From positions 1-6,001 of the forward strand of contig VBJR01000204.1 in the NCBI GenBank assembly GCA_005880175.1: a stretch of DNA of 6,001 bases, written 5' to 3'. The DNA comes from Chloroflexota bacterium (GTDB lineage Bacteria > Chloroflexota > Dormibacteria > Dormibacterales > Dormibacteraceae). Within the stretch, counting starts at the first letter, position 1; each line of letters opens with the position of its first letter. Positions 1 to 6,001 of this stretch are shown here, one piece after another. Made by a program: the position numbers and the translations under genes. The notes below the pieces were generated by a model. That model was not told the DNA's origin. It searched no databases and saw only the letters and a list, made by a program, of their open reading frames with translations.

Positions 1-480
1 GACCTGGGCGCTGGCCACCGGGCTCTCGTACGTCACCCCGCGCAGCGGCGCGGCGCCGCCGACGCGCAGGGGCCGGGTCTCCGCGATGGCGCCCATCAGC
101 CGCAGCGGCGCTGCCACCCGGTCCATGGGCCGGCGCGACAGCGAGGCGTCGCCGACCAGCGTGACCGGAAACGGCCGCCCGGCGAGGAGGCCCGCCAGCA
201 GCCGCATCGTCGTGCCGGAGTTGCCGCAGTCGAGCGGGCCGGCCGGCTCCTGGAGACCGTCGAGTCCGCTGCCGGCGACGCGGCCATCCCCGATCTCGAC
301 GCCCAGCGCGCGCAGGCAGCCCGCGGTGCTGGCCACGTCGGCGCCGTCCGACAGGCCGGACACGCGCGCCTCGCCGTCCGCGATCGCGTTGAGCATCAGG
401 GCGCGGTGCGAGATGGACTTGTCGCCCGGCAGCCGGACCTCGCCCTCCAGCCGGCGGGCCGGACGGACGCGCGCGATCAC
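1..480 (-). CDS. aroA: 3-phosphoshikimate 1-carboxyvinyltransferase (EPSP synthase), N-terminal part
   Basis: Transfers the enolpyruvyl group of PEP to shikimate-3-phosphate, the penultimate step to chorismate, in the cytoplasm. The first 160 residues of a roughly 430-residue family are visible; the gene leaves the window at the left edge. Seen: the substrate-binding [13 protein letters not shown] block at residues 17-29 (Lys21, Ser22 and Arg26 equivalent to E. coli Lys22, Ser23, Arg27), the PEP-site loop [10 protein letters not shown] at 86-95, [10 protein letters not shown] at 110-119, and PVASAQV at 154-160. The loop keeps the glycine equivalent to E. coli Gly96 but has Leu where E. coli has Pro101; with GDKS and SAQ this looks more like the Bacillus-type than the enterobacterial-type enzyme (inference). 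The GTG start at 480 is set by a GGAGG six bases upstream and by a 4-nt GTGA overlap with the tyrA stop, implying translational coupling to tyrA. Confidence 0.96.
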   Translation of the reverse strand, partial: MIARVRPARRLEGEVRLPGDKSISHRALMLNAIADGEARVSGLSDGADVASTAGCLRALGVEIGDGRVAGSGLDGLQEPAGPLDCGNSGTTMRLLAGLLAGRPFPVTLVGDASLSRRPMDRVAAPLRLMGAIAETRPLRVGGAAPLRGVTYESPVASAQV

Positions 481-1313
481 CGCTGGCCTCCGCGCTCGTC
501 GGCCGCGGCCTGGACGCCGGCGGCCCCGCGCGCCCAGCGCTCGCGGGCCAGCCGGGCCTCCTCGAACAGCTCGACCAGGCGGCCGTCCCCGGCCTCCACG
601 TGCCGGCGCAGGCGGGCCAGCGCGGCCTCTACCCCGCGCAGCGCCTCGGCCAGGTGCTCGCGGTTGGTGCTCGCGATCGCCGCGTACAGGCCGGGGTCGC
701 CGGCCGCCAGGCGGCTGACGTCGCGGAAGCCGCTGCCCGCCACCCCCTGCATCTCCTCCCAGTCCGGGTCGCCGGCCAGGGCCAGCACGTAGGCGGCCGA
801 GAGGACGAAGGCGGCGTGGCTGACGCCGGCCACCAGCCGGTCGTGGTGCTCGGGGTCCAGGAAGACCGGCAGCGAGCCGACGGCCCGGACCAGGTCGGTG
901 ACCCGGGGCTCGTCGCGCGTGAGGACCCACGGAGCGCCCGCGAACATGTCCGGGTCGGCGGCGTCGAAGCCGGCCAGCTCGCGGCCGCACATCGGGTGGC
1001 CGCCGACCAGGTCCACCCCCGCGGCCGTCGCCCAGCGCATCACGTGCGCCTTGGTGCTGGCCAGGTCCGTCACGACACCGCGATGGCCGGCCAGGCCGGC
1101 CAGCACCTCGGGCAGCGCCGCGATCGGCACGGCCAGGAAGAGCACGTCCGCCGTCCGCGGGTCGCCGTCCTCGATGACCCCGAGGGCGCGGGCCCGCCGC
1201 ATCGTGTCGGGATCGGGGTCGCGGCCGACCAGCGTCAGGGCGGGCCGGGCACGACGAAGGGCGAGCGCGAGCGAGGCGCCCATGAGTCCGAGTCCGAGGA
1301 TGCCGACACGCAT
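477..1313 (-). CDS. tyrA: Prephenate dehydrogenase (TyrA family)
   Basis: Oxidative decarboxylation of prephenate to 4-hydroxyphenylpyruvate (or of arogenate to tyrosine) with NAD(P)+, the committed step to tyrosine. 278 residues, usual for a stand-alone TyrA. Seen: Rossmann loop GLGLMG at 7-12; GRDPDPD at 30-36, whose Asp32 sits where an acidic residue favours NAD+ over NADP+ (inference); VTDLASTK at 81-88; GGHPMCGRE at 104-112 with His106 as the expected catalytic histidine; SHAAF at 165-169, where the family often has SHLPH; and [11 protein letters not shown] at 193-203 followed by Asn217. The sequence ends soon after the helical dimerisation domain, so there is no ACT domain for tyrosine feedback. 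The ATG at 1313 was chosen because the Rossmann strand begins immediately. The frame stays open to an ATG at 1418, but that adds 35 low-complexity residues read through the hairpin region. No clear Shine-Dalgarno precedes 1313, so the message could be leaderless or start just upstream. Substrate specificity (prephenate or arogenate) cannot be told from sequence. Confidence 0.93.
   Translation of the reverse strand: MRVGILGLGLMGASLALALRRARPALTLVGRDPDPDTMRRARALGVIEDGDPRTADVLFLAVPIAALPEVLAGLAGHRGVVTDLASTKAHVMRWATAAGVDLVGGHPMCGRELAGFDAADPDMFAGAPWVLTRDEPRVTDLVRAVGSLPVFLDPEHHDRLVAGVSHAAFVLSAAYVLALAGDPDWEEMQGVAGSGFRDVSRLAAGDPGLYAAIASTNREHLAEALRGVEAALARLRRHVEAGDGRLVELFEEARLARERWARGAAGVQAAADERGGQR
487..491 (-). 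promoter_or_regulatory. Ribosome binding site of aroA
   Basis: GGAGG on the minus strand, six bases before the GTG at 480 and inside the end of tyrA. It decides the non-ATG start of aroA and shows that aroA is translated from the tyrA message. Confidence 0.75.
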
Positions 1314-1338
1314 CCGGATATGTTGGCGAATCCGGGCC

Positions 1339-1361
1339 CTCGGCGGCCCGCCCGCGCCGAG
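1339..1361 (-). repeat. Short GC-rich hairpin upstream of tyrA
   Basis: A perfect 7-bp inverted repeat: CTCGGCG at 1339-1345 and CGCCGAG at 1355-1361, with a 9-nt loop. On the minus-strand transcript it would lie 25 nt before the tyrA ATG. No U-run follows, so it is not a typical intrinsic terminator. Such short GC hairpins arise easily by chance in DNA of this composition, so its importance is uncertain. Confidence 0.4.
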
Positions 1362-1368
1362 TGGGGAT

Positions 1369-1436
1369 GGCGCGATTTGGCGCCGAACCCCCTGTTCGGA
1401 CGCTCGTGAATGGGCCATTCGGCGCCGAATCGCGCC
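1369..1436. repeat. 20-bp inverted repeat flanking a 28-bp spacer in the tyrA upstream region
   Basis: The arm at 1369-1388 (GGCGCGATTTGGCGCCGAAC) matches the reverse complement of 1417-1436 at 18 of 20 positions. In the minus-strand transcript the arms form a 20-position stem with one C/A mismatch and one G-U wobble, closing a 28-nt loop at 1389-1416. A competing small hairpin is possible inside it: CCGAAC at 1383-1388 pairs with GTTCGG at 1394-1399 around 5 bases, using part of the same arm. There is no U-tract, so classical termination is unlikely. It may be an attenuator-like leader, an RNA-stability element between the epimerase and tyrA, or a dispersed palindromic repeat. The repeat is directly visible; its role is not. 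Confidence 0.7.
1375..1430. promoter_or_regulatory. Candidate pair of operator-like palindromes before tyrA-aroA
   Basis: ATTCGGCGCCGAAT at 1417-1430 is a perfect 14-bp palindrome. ATTTGGCGCCGAAC at 1375-1388 is a near copy with the same GGCGCC core and two mismatched pairs. Their centres are 42 bp apart, about four turns of B-DNA, so dimers bound at both would face the same side. They lie in the only sizeable intergenic gap, upstream of tyrA. I do not recognise the motif as a known TyrR, TrpR or other operator. A regulatory role is inference, and the same bases also explain the RNA hairpin listed separately. Confidence 0.35.
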
Positions 1437-1454
1437 GCCAACCGGCGTTCTGCG

Positions 1455-2363
1455 TCAGGCCGCCAGGGCATGCTCCAGGGCGGCCGCCAGGCGGGGCTGG
1501 CGGAACTCGTAGCCCAGCTCCAGCGCCCGGGCCGCGACCGCGCCTCGGCCCTGGGTGACCGCCATGGCGCTGGCGCCCAGCCGGCTGTGCACCAGCCACC
1601 GGGGCGGGCGCAGCCGGCCCGGGCCGTGCGCAAGCGTGGCCAGCGTCGTCATGAACTCCGCGCTGGTCACCGCGTGGGGCGCCACCGCGTTCAGCGCGCC
1701 CGCCGCCCGGGTGTCGCCCAGCGCCAGCAGCAGAAGGCCGACCTCGTCGTCCACGTGGATCCACGGCTGGCGCTGGGTGCCCGGGGCCAGCGCGCCGCCC
1801 ATGCCCAGCCGGGACACCCACTTGAGGCGCGGGACAGCCCCGGCCGGGCCCACCACCAGGCCCGTCCGCAGCAACACCACCCGCACGCCGAACTCCTCCG
1901 CGTGCAGCGCGGCCGACTCCCAGTCCACCGCCAGACGGGACAGGAAGTCCTCGCCGGCCGGCTCGGTCTCCACCGCCTCGCTGGTGCCCGTGGCATCGAA
2001 CGCGTAGTACGCGACCGACGACGCGCAGACCAGCACGTCGGGCCGCGTCCGCGCCTGCGCCAGCGACGACACCAGGCCGCGGGTGCCGATCACGCACGCG
2101 TCGTACAGCGCCTGCCGGCGGGCGTGGTCCCACCGGCCGGCAGCGACGAGCGGGCTGGCCAGGTGGACCACCGCCCGCGCCTCCTCGACCAGCTCCTGGC
2201 GGGCGCTCCCGTGCTCCATCGGCTGCCACGAGTGGTACGACCGGGCACCGGGCACGCGCCTGCGTGCCCGGTGCGGGTCACGCGACAGCACCCGGAAGAC
2301 GACACCATCCTTCACCAGCGCCTCGCAGAACGCCCGCCCCACCAGGCCGCTGGCTCCGGTCAC
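1455..2363 (-). CDS. TIGR01777 (YfcH/SDR39U1-like) NAD(P)-dependent epimerase family protein
   Basis: An extended short-chain dehydrogenase of the family containing E. coli YfcH and human SDR39U1; the substrate is unknown and the old 'cell-division inhibitor' label is unsupported. Residues counted from the GTG at 2363: nucleotide-binding [11 protein letters not shown] at 2-12, VVHLASPL at 65-72, GRW then a TRGLV helix at 76-98, CASSVAYY at 113-120, [12 protein letters not shown] at 138-149, [14 protein letters not shown] at 159-172, [11 protein letters not shown] at 187-197, WIHVDD at 201-206, [13 protein letters not shown] at 225-237, and a C-terminal [17 protein letters not shown]. The start is awkward: from the GTG the protein would lack the first Rossmann strand. 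In-frame codons upstream supply it (VLV before TGASG), and the only plausible earlier initiator is a CTG at 2396, which would give 313 residues and an 8-nt overlap with aroF. The coordinates use the conventional codon, but the CTG start makes better structural sense. It lies between two aromatic genes in the same orientation, so it is probably co-transcribed. Confidence 0.88.
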   Translation of the reverse strand: MTGASGLVGRAFCEALVKDGVVFRVLSRDPHRARRRVPGARSYHSWQPMEHGSARQELVEEARAVVHLASPLVAAGRWDHARRQALYDACVIGTRGLVSSLAQARTRPDVLVCASSVAYYAFDATGTSEAVETEPAGEDFLSRLAVDWESAALHAEEFGVRVVLLRTGLVVGPAGAVPRLKWVSRLGMGGALAPGTQRQPWIHVDDEVGLLLLALGDTRAAGALNAVAPHAVTSAEFMTTLATLAHGPGRLRPPRWLVHSRLGASAMAVTQGRGAVAARALELGYEFRQPRLAAALEHALAA

Positions 2364-2388
2364 GAGGACCGGCGCGTCGTCTGGCCAG

Positions 2389-3405
2389 TCACGCAGGTTG
2401 ACCGGCGGTCGCCTCCAGCAGGCCCTTGAGCTCGCGCATCAGGCGGGCGAACGCCTCGAAGTCCAGCGACTGGGCACCGTCGCTGAGCGCCTGGTCCGGT
2501 TTCGGGTGCACCTCCACGATCAGGCCCTGCGCGCCGGCGGCCACGGCGGCCAGCGACATCGGCCGCACCAGGCTCCAGCGCCCGGTGCCCTGAGAGGGGT
2601 CCACCACCACCGGCAGGTGCGAGAGCTCGCGGACCAGCGGCACCGAGTTCAGGTCCAGGGTGAACCGGGTGGAGTTCTCGAACGTGCGGATGCCGCGCTC
2701 GCAGAGGACCACGCCCTTGTTGCCCTGGCTGAGGATGTACTCGGCCGCCAGCAGCCACTCCTCGACCGTCGAGGACATCCCGCGCTTGAGCAGGACCGGC
2801 CGGCCGGACCGGCCGACCTCCTGCAGCAGCGCGTAGTTCTGCATGTTGCGGGTGCCGACCTGGAGCATGTCCACGTAGCTGGCGACCAGCTCCACGTCGC
2901 CCGGGGTGACCACCTCGCTGACCACCCGCAGCCCGGTCTCGTCGCGCGCCTCCGCCAGCAGCCGCAGGCCGGCCTCGCCCAGGCCCTGGAAGCTGTACGG
3001 CGACGTGCGCGGCTTGAACGCCCCGCCCCGCAGGATGCGCGCGCCCTGCTCGGCCACGTACCGGGCGGTCTCCAGCAGCATCTCGCGGTTCTCGACCGAG
3101 CACGGGCCCGCCATCATCACGACGTGTTCGCCGCCGACGGGCACCCCGCCGACGTCCACGACCGTGTCGCGGGGCTGGAACTCCCGGCTCGCCAGCTTGA
3201 ACGGCTTCGTGATCTGCACGATCTCCTGGATGCCAGGCAGATGCGCGAACGCCTCCCGGTAGGCGTACGCGTTGCCGCCGATCACCCCGATGACGGACCG
3301 GTCCTCGCCGACCGACACCTCGGGCCGCAGGCCGATCTCGCGGACCCGCGAGGCGACCGCCTCCACCTGGGCCGGCGCCGCCTGGCGCGACATGACGATG
3401 ATCAT
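2389..3405 (-). CDS. aroF: 3-deoxy-7-phosphoheptulonate (DAHP) synthase, type I-beta
   Basis: Condenses PEP with erythrose-4-phosphate to DAHP, the entry step of the shikimate pathway; metal-dependent and cytoplasmic. 338 residues, the same length class and numbering as the Thermotoga maritima enzyme. Residues 1 to about 70 form the N-terminal ferredoxin-like domain that gives tyrosine/phenylalanine feedback control in that subclass. The barrel shows AGPCSVE at 99-105, [15 protein letters not shown] at 127-141, VGTRNMQN at 183-190, LLKRGM at 205-210, CERGIRTFE at 235-243, DPSQGTGR at 269-276 and EVHP...[11 protein letters not shown] at 298-316. Metal ligands Cys102, Glu298 and Asp309 are present, but the usual His272 of the DPSH motif is Gln (codon CAG at 2590-2592). 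The ATG at 3405 is set by an ATGA overlap with aroH and by GAGGTGA seven bases upstream. It sits between the chorismate mutase and the epimerase, as expected for the pathway's first enzyme in an aro/trp operon. Confidence 0.96.
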   Translation of the reverse strand: MIIVMSRQAAPAQVEAVASRVREIGLRPEVSVGEDRSVIGVIGGNAYAYREAFAHLPGIQEIVQITKPFKLASREFQPRDTVVDVGGVPVGGEHVVMMAGPCSVENREMLLETARYVAEQGARILRGGAFKPRTSPYSFQGLGEAGLRLLAEARDETGLRVVSEVVTPGDVELVASYVDMLQVGTRNMQNYALLQEVGRSGRPVLLKRGMSSTVEEWLLAAEYILSQGNKGVVLCERGIRTFENSTRFTLDLNSVPLVRELSHLPVVVDPSQGTGRWSLVRPMSLAAVAAGAQGLIVEVHPKPDQALSDGAQSLDFEAFARLMRELKGLLEATAGQPA

Positions 3406-3812
3406 CGCCCGCTCACCTCGACCCGCAGGGACGACCGCATGGCGTCGAGATCCTGCTTGATCGCGCGGGCTCCCCGCAAGTACGCATGCTGCATCTCCCT
3501 CTGGGTTCGCTCCGTGTTGTAGAGCAGCACCACCCGCACGCACATCGCCACCGATCGCGGGTTGGGCTGCGGGACCGCCATGTCGTGCCCGCACAGCAGC
3601 GGCACGTCCACCCAGCCGAGCCGGCGGGCGGCCAGCGCGGGGAACTCGGCGTTCAGGTCGGGCGTGGTCGTGAAGTACGCGAACGCGATCTCGTCCACTT
3701 CCAGCTGATTGCGCCGCGTCAGCTCGTCGAGCAGCTCGTACGTCGCCTCGACGATCGCGCCGGCCTCGTTCGCCGCGGCGGTCGTGGCGCCGCGGATGCC
3801 CCTCACCGGCAT
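3402..3812 (-). CDS. aroH: Chorismate mutase, AroH (Bacillus subtilis-type) family
   Basis: Claisen rearrangement of chorismate to prephenate, the branch point to phenylalanine and tyrosine; the family is a trimeric pseudo-alpha/beta barrel. 136 residues, slightly longer than the 127-residue B. subtilis enzyme. Seen: the N-terminal RGIRGATT at 4-11 with Arg7, TTTPDLNAEFPALAARRLGW at 48-67 with Phe57 and Arg63, VPLLC at 70-74 with Cys74 (B. subtilis Cys75), CVRVVLL at 91-97 with Arg93 (B. subtilis Arg90, essential), and HAYLRGARAIKQDL at 109-122 with Tyr111 (Tyr108). Deviations: Asp77 at the Glu78 position, Leu60 at Lys60, Lys119 at Arg116, and about four extra residues (PQPNPRSVAM region, 81-90) before the arginine strand. 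The ATG at 3812 overlaps trpA by 10 nt and has GAGGAG 11 bases upstream. A GTG at 3806 would give a GTGA overlap but a poorer spacing. The stop overlaps the aroF ATG (ATGA). Fold assignment is secure; full activity is probable. Confidence 0.93.
   Translation of the reverse strand: MPVRGIRGATTAAANEAGAIVEATYELLDELTRRNQLEVDEIAFAYFTTTPDLNAEFPALAARRLGWVDVPLLCGHDMAVPQPNPRSVAMCVRVVLLYNTERTQREMQHAYLRGARAIKQDLDAMRSSLRVEVSGR
3413..3419 (-). promoter_or_regulatory. Ribosome binding site of aroF
   Basis: GAGGTGA on the minus strand, seven bases before the ATG at 3405 and within the last codons of the chorismate mutase gene. It closely matches the anti-Shine-Dalgarno complement and fixes the aroF start despite longer open frame upstream. 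Confidence 0.8.
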
Positions 3813-4574
3813 GCGGCCAGCAGCTCCTCGACGAGGGCGACCGGGTCCTCCCCCCGGTGCACGCGGTCCAGCAGGGCGCTGGCCACCACGGCGGCGTCGG
3901 CGTGGCCGCGCAGCACGCGGATGTGCTCCGGCCGCGAGATGCCGAAGCCGGCGGCGACCGGCAGGTCGGTCGCGGAGCGGACCCGGTCCAGCAGCCACTC
4001 GAGGCCGCTGGCCAGCTCGGCCCTGGCCCCCGTCACGCCCTTCACCGTCACGCAGTACACGAACCCCGAGCTCCGCTCCGCGATGCTGGCGATGCGGGAG
4101 TCCGGGCTGGTCGGCGCGACCAGGAAGATCACGTCCAGGCCGGCGGACCGGAGCCAGCCGGCGTGCGGCTCGGCCTCCTCGGCCGGCAGGTCGGGGAGGA
4201 TGACGCCGGCCACGCCGGCCGCGGCGGCGTCAGCCGCGAAGCGGCGCTCGTCGTACGCCAGCACCGGGTTCAGGTACGTCATCAGGACGACGGGCGCGCC
4301 GCCCTCGGCGACGGCGCCGGCCACCTCGAGGGCGCCCCGTACCGTCATGCCGCATTCCAGCGCCGTCTGGCCGGCGCGCTGGACCGCCGGTCCGTCCGCC
4401 AGCGGGTCGCTGAACGGGATGCCGATCTCGATCGCGGCGGCCCCGGCCCGCGCGTACGCCAGGCCCTGCGCGATCGAGGCGTCACGGTCGGGGTAGCCCG
4501 CCATGAGGTACGGGATCAGCTTGACGTCGCCGGCCGCCCGGACCCGGCTCTCCAGCTGGCTCACCTCTCGAATC

Positions 4575-4588
<14 letters not shown>
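3803..4588 (-). CDS. trpA: Tryptophan synthase alpha subunit
   Basis: Cleaves indole-3-glycerol phosphate to glyceraldehyde-3-phosphate and indole, which is channelled to TrpB in the alpha2-beta2 complex. 261 residues, usual length, single TIM barrel. Seen: [11 protein letters not shown] at 24-34; [15 protein letters not shown] at 53-67, with Glu54 and Asp65 matching the catalytic Glu49 and Asp60 of the enterobacterial enzyme; [10 protein letters not shown] at 103-112; [12 protein letters not shown] at 128-139; [12 protein letters not shown] at 155-166; [10 protein letters not shown] at 180-189 (the mobile active-site loop); GFGIS at 214-218; and VVASALL at 234-240. The last has Ala236-Ser237 where Gly-Ser usually helps bind phosphate, a mild change. 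The ATG at 4588 overlaps trpB by 14 nt and follows GGAG four bases upstream. The open frame upstream to 4891 lies within trpB and is not family-like. The stop overlaps aroH by 10 nt. Confidence 0.98.
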
Positions 4589-5736
<1,148 letters not shown>

Positions 5737-5750
<14 letters not shown>

Positions 5751-6001
5751 CTGCCTCTCGTACAGCTTGCACGAATGCTCGGACGCGGTCGACTGCCTTT
5801 ACACGGACCGCCGACTCCACGCCGCTCGACACGTCAACACCGTGGGGCCGGAACGTCCTGACGACGTCCCCCACGTTGCCCGGGTGCAGGCCGCCGGCGA
5901 AGATCACCCGGCGCCTCGCCAGCAGCGCGCGCGCCGCCTCCCAGTCCCAGGCCCGCCCGGTCCCGCCCCGCTGGTCCGGCGACCAGCTGTCGAGCAGGAT
6001 C
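5737..6001 (-). CDS. trpF: Phosphoribosylanthranilate isomerase, C-terminal part
   Basis: Amadori rearrangement of phosphoribosylanthranilate to CdRP in tryptophan synthesis. Only the last 87 residues of a roughly 200-residue protein are in the window; the start lies beyond the right edge. Seen: ILLDS followed by GGTGRAWDW (the aspartate before GGTG is the expected catalytic acid), [11 protein letters not shown] and [10 protein letters not shown], the two phosphate-binding loops at the end of the TIM barrel. After SSGVES the usual PGxKD element reads AVRVKAVD, so the glycine and the aspartate are missing. The TAG stop is 14 nt inside trpB, placing trpF at the head of the visible operon. trpC or other trp genes would be expected to the right. 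Confidence 0.94.

Noticed and set aside
1314..1418. Longer tyrA start at the ATG at 1418
   Set aside because: It would add 35 residues unlike any TyrA ahead of the Rossmann strand, encoded by the palindromic hairpin region; the ATG at 1313 fits the family exactly.
1369..1436. Intrinsic terminator after the epimerase gene
   Set aside because: The stem is strong, but no run of T follows on either strand, the loop is 28 nt, and same-direction genes continue downstream.
2794..2816. GGCCGG-rich tandem-like palindromic stretch
   Set aside because: It lies inside aroF codons for a normal, conserved-looking stretch (around GRSGRPVLL) and is a product of GC-rich codon choice.
2083..3522. Long plus-strand open frame opposite aroF and the epimerase, and similar ones at 600-1409, 3486-4496 and 4818-5861
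   Set aside because: They lie antisense to clearly recognised genes, have low-complexity Arg/Ala/Pro/His-rich translations with no motif, and are expected from the third-position GC bias of the real genes.
3406..3594. Upstream extension of aroF into the chorismate mutase gene
   Set aside because: The extra residues are not family-like, and the ATG at 3405 has both a strong ribosome binding site and a 4-nt stop/start overlap.

Overview
This is a very GC-rich stretch (G or C at nearly every third codon position) in which all eight recognisable protein genes lie on the minus strand, so they are transcribed from right to left as printed. Together they form an aromatic amino acid biosynthesis cluster. 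In transcription order: the C-terminal end of trpF (runs off the right edge), trpB, trpA, an AroH-type chorismate mutase, a type I-beta DAHP synthase (aroF), an NAD-dependent epimerase of the TIGR01777/YfcH type, prephenate dehydrogenase (tyrA), and the N-terminal third of EPSP synthase (aroA, runs off the left edge). Coding density is near total. No RNA gene, insertion sequence, CRISPR array or intrinsic terminator was seen.

Layout. At 3402-6001 the trp genes, aroH and aroF overlap head to tail (14, 14, 10 and 4 nt), a strong sign of one translationally coupled message. The epimerase (1455-2363, possibly from 2396) follows aroF directly. A 141-bp gap (1314-1454) is the only real intergenic space. 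It holds two near-identical palindromes in inverted orientation plus a further hairpin, and is the best place for control of a second block, tyrA-aroA, which again overlap by 4 nt.

How the genes work together. AroF commits erythrose-4-phosphate and PEP to the shikimate pathway. AroA acts near its end, giving EPSP on the way to chorismate. AroH and TyrA take chorismate through prephenate towards tyrosine (and prephenate towards phenylalanine). TrpF, TrpB and TrpA complete tryptophan. The epimerase has no known role in the pathway.

Organism. High GC, a stand-alone AroH chorismate mutase, a Thermotoga-like DAHP synthase and a mixed trp/aro cluster fit a GC-rich actinobacterial lineage (for example Thermoleophilia-like) or a Chloroflexota-like bacterium. 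This is inference from gene content only; I cannot fix the phylum.

The enzymes are mostly textbook. The points worth a second look are a His-to-Gln change at a metal-ligand position of the DAHP synthase, substitutions and an insertion in the chorismate mutase active-site region, the unusual start of the epimerase, and the structured tyrA upstream region. I saw no convincing new biological system.
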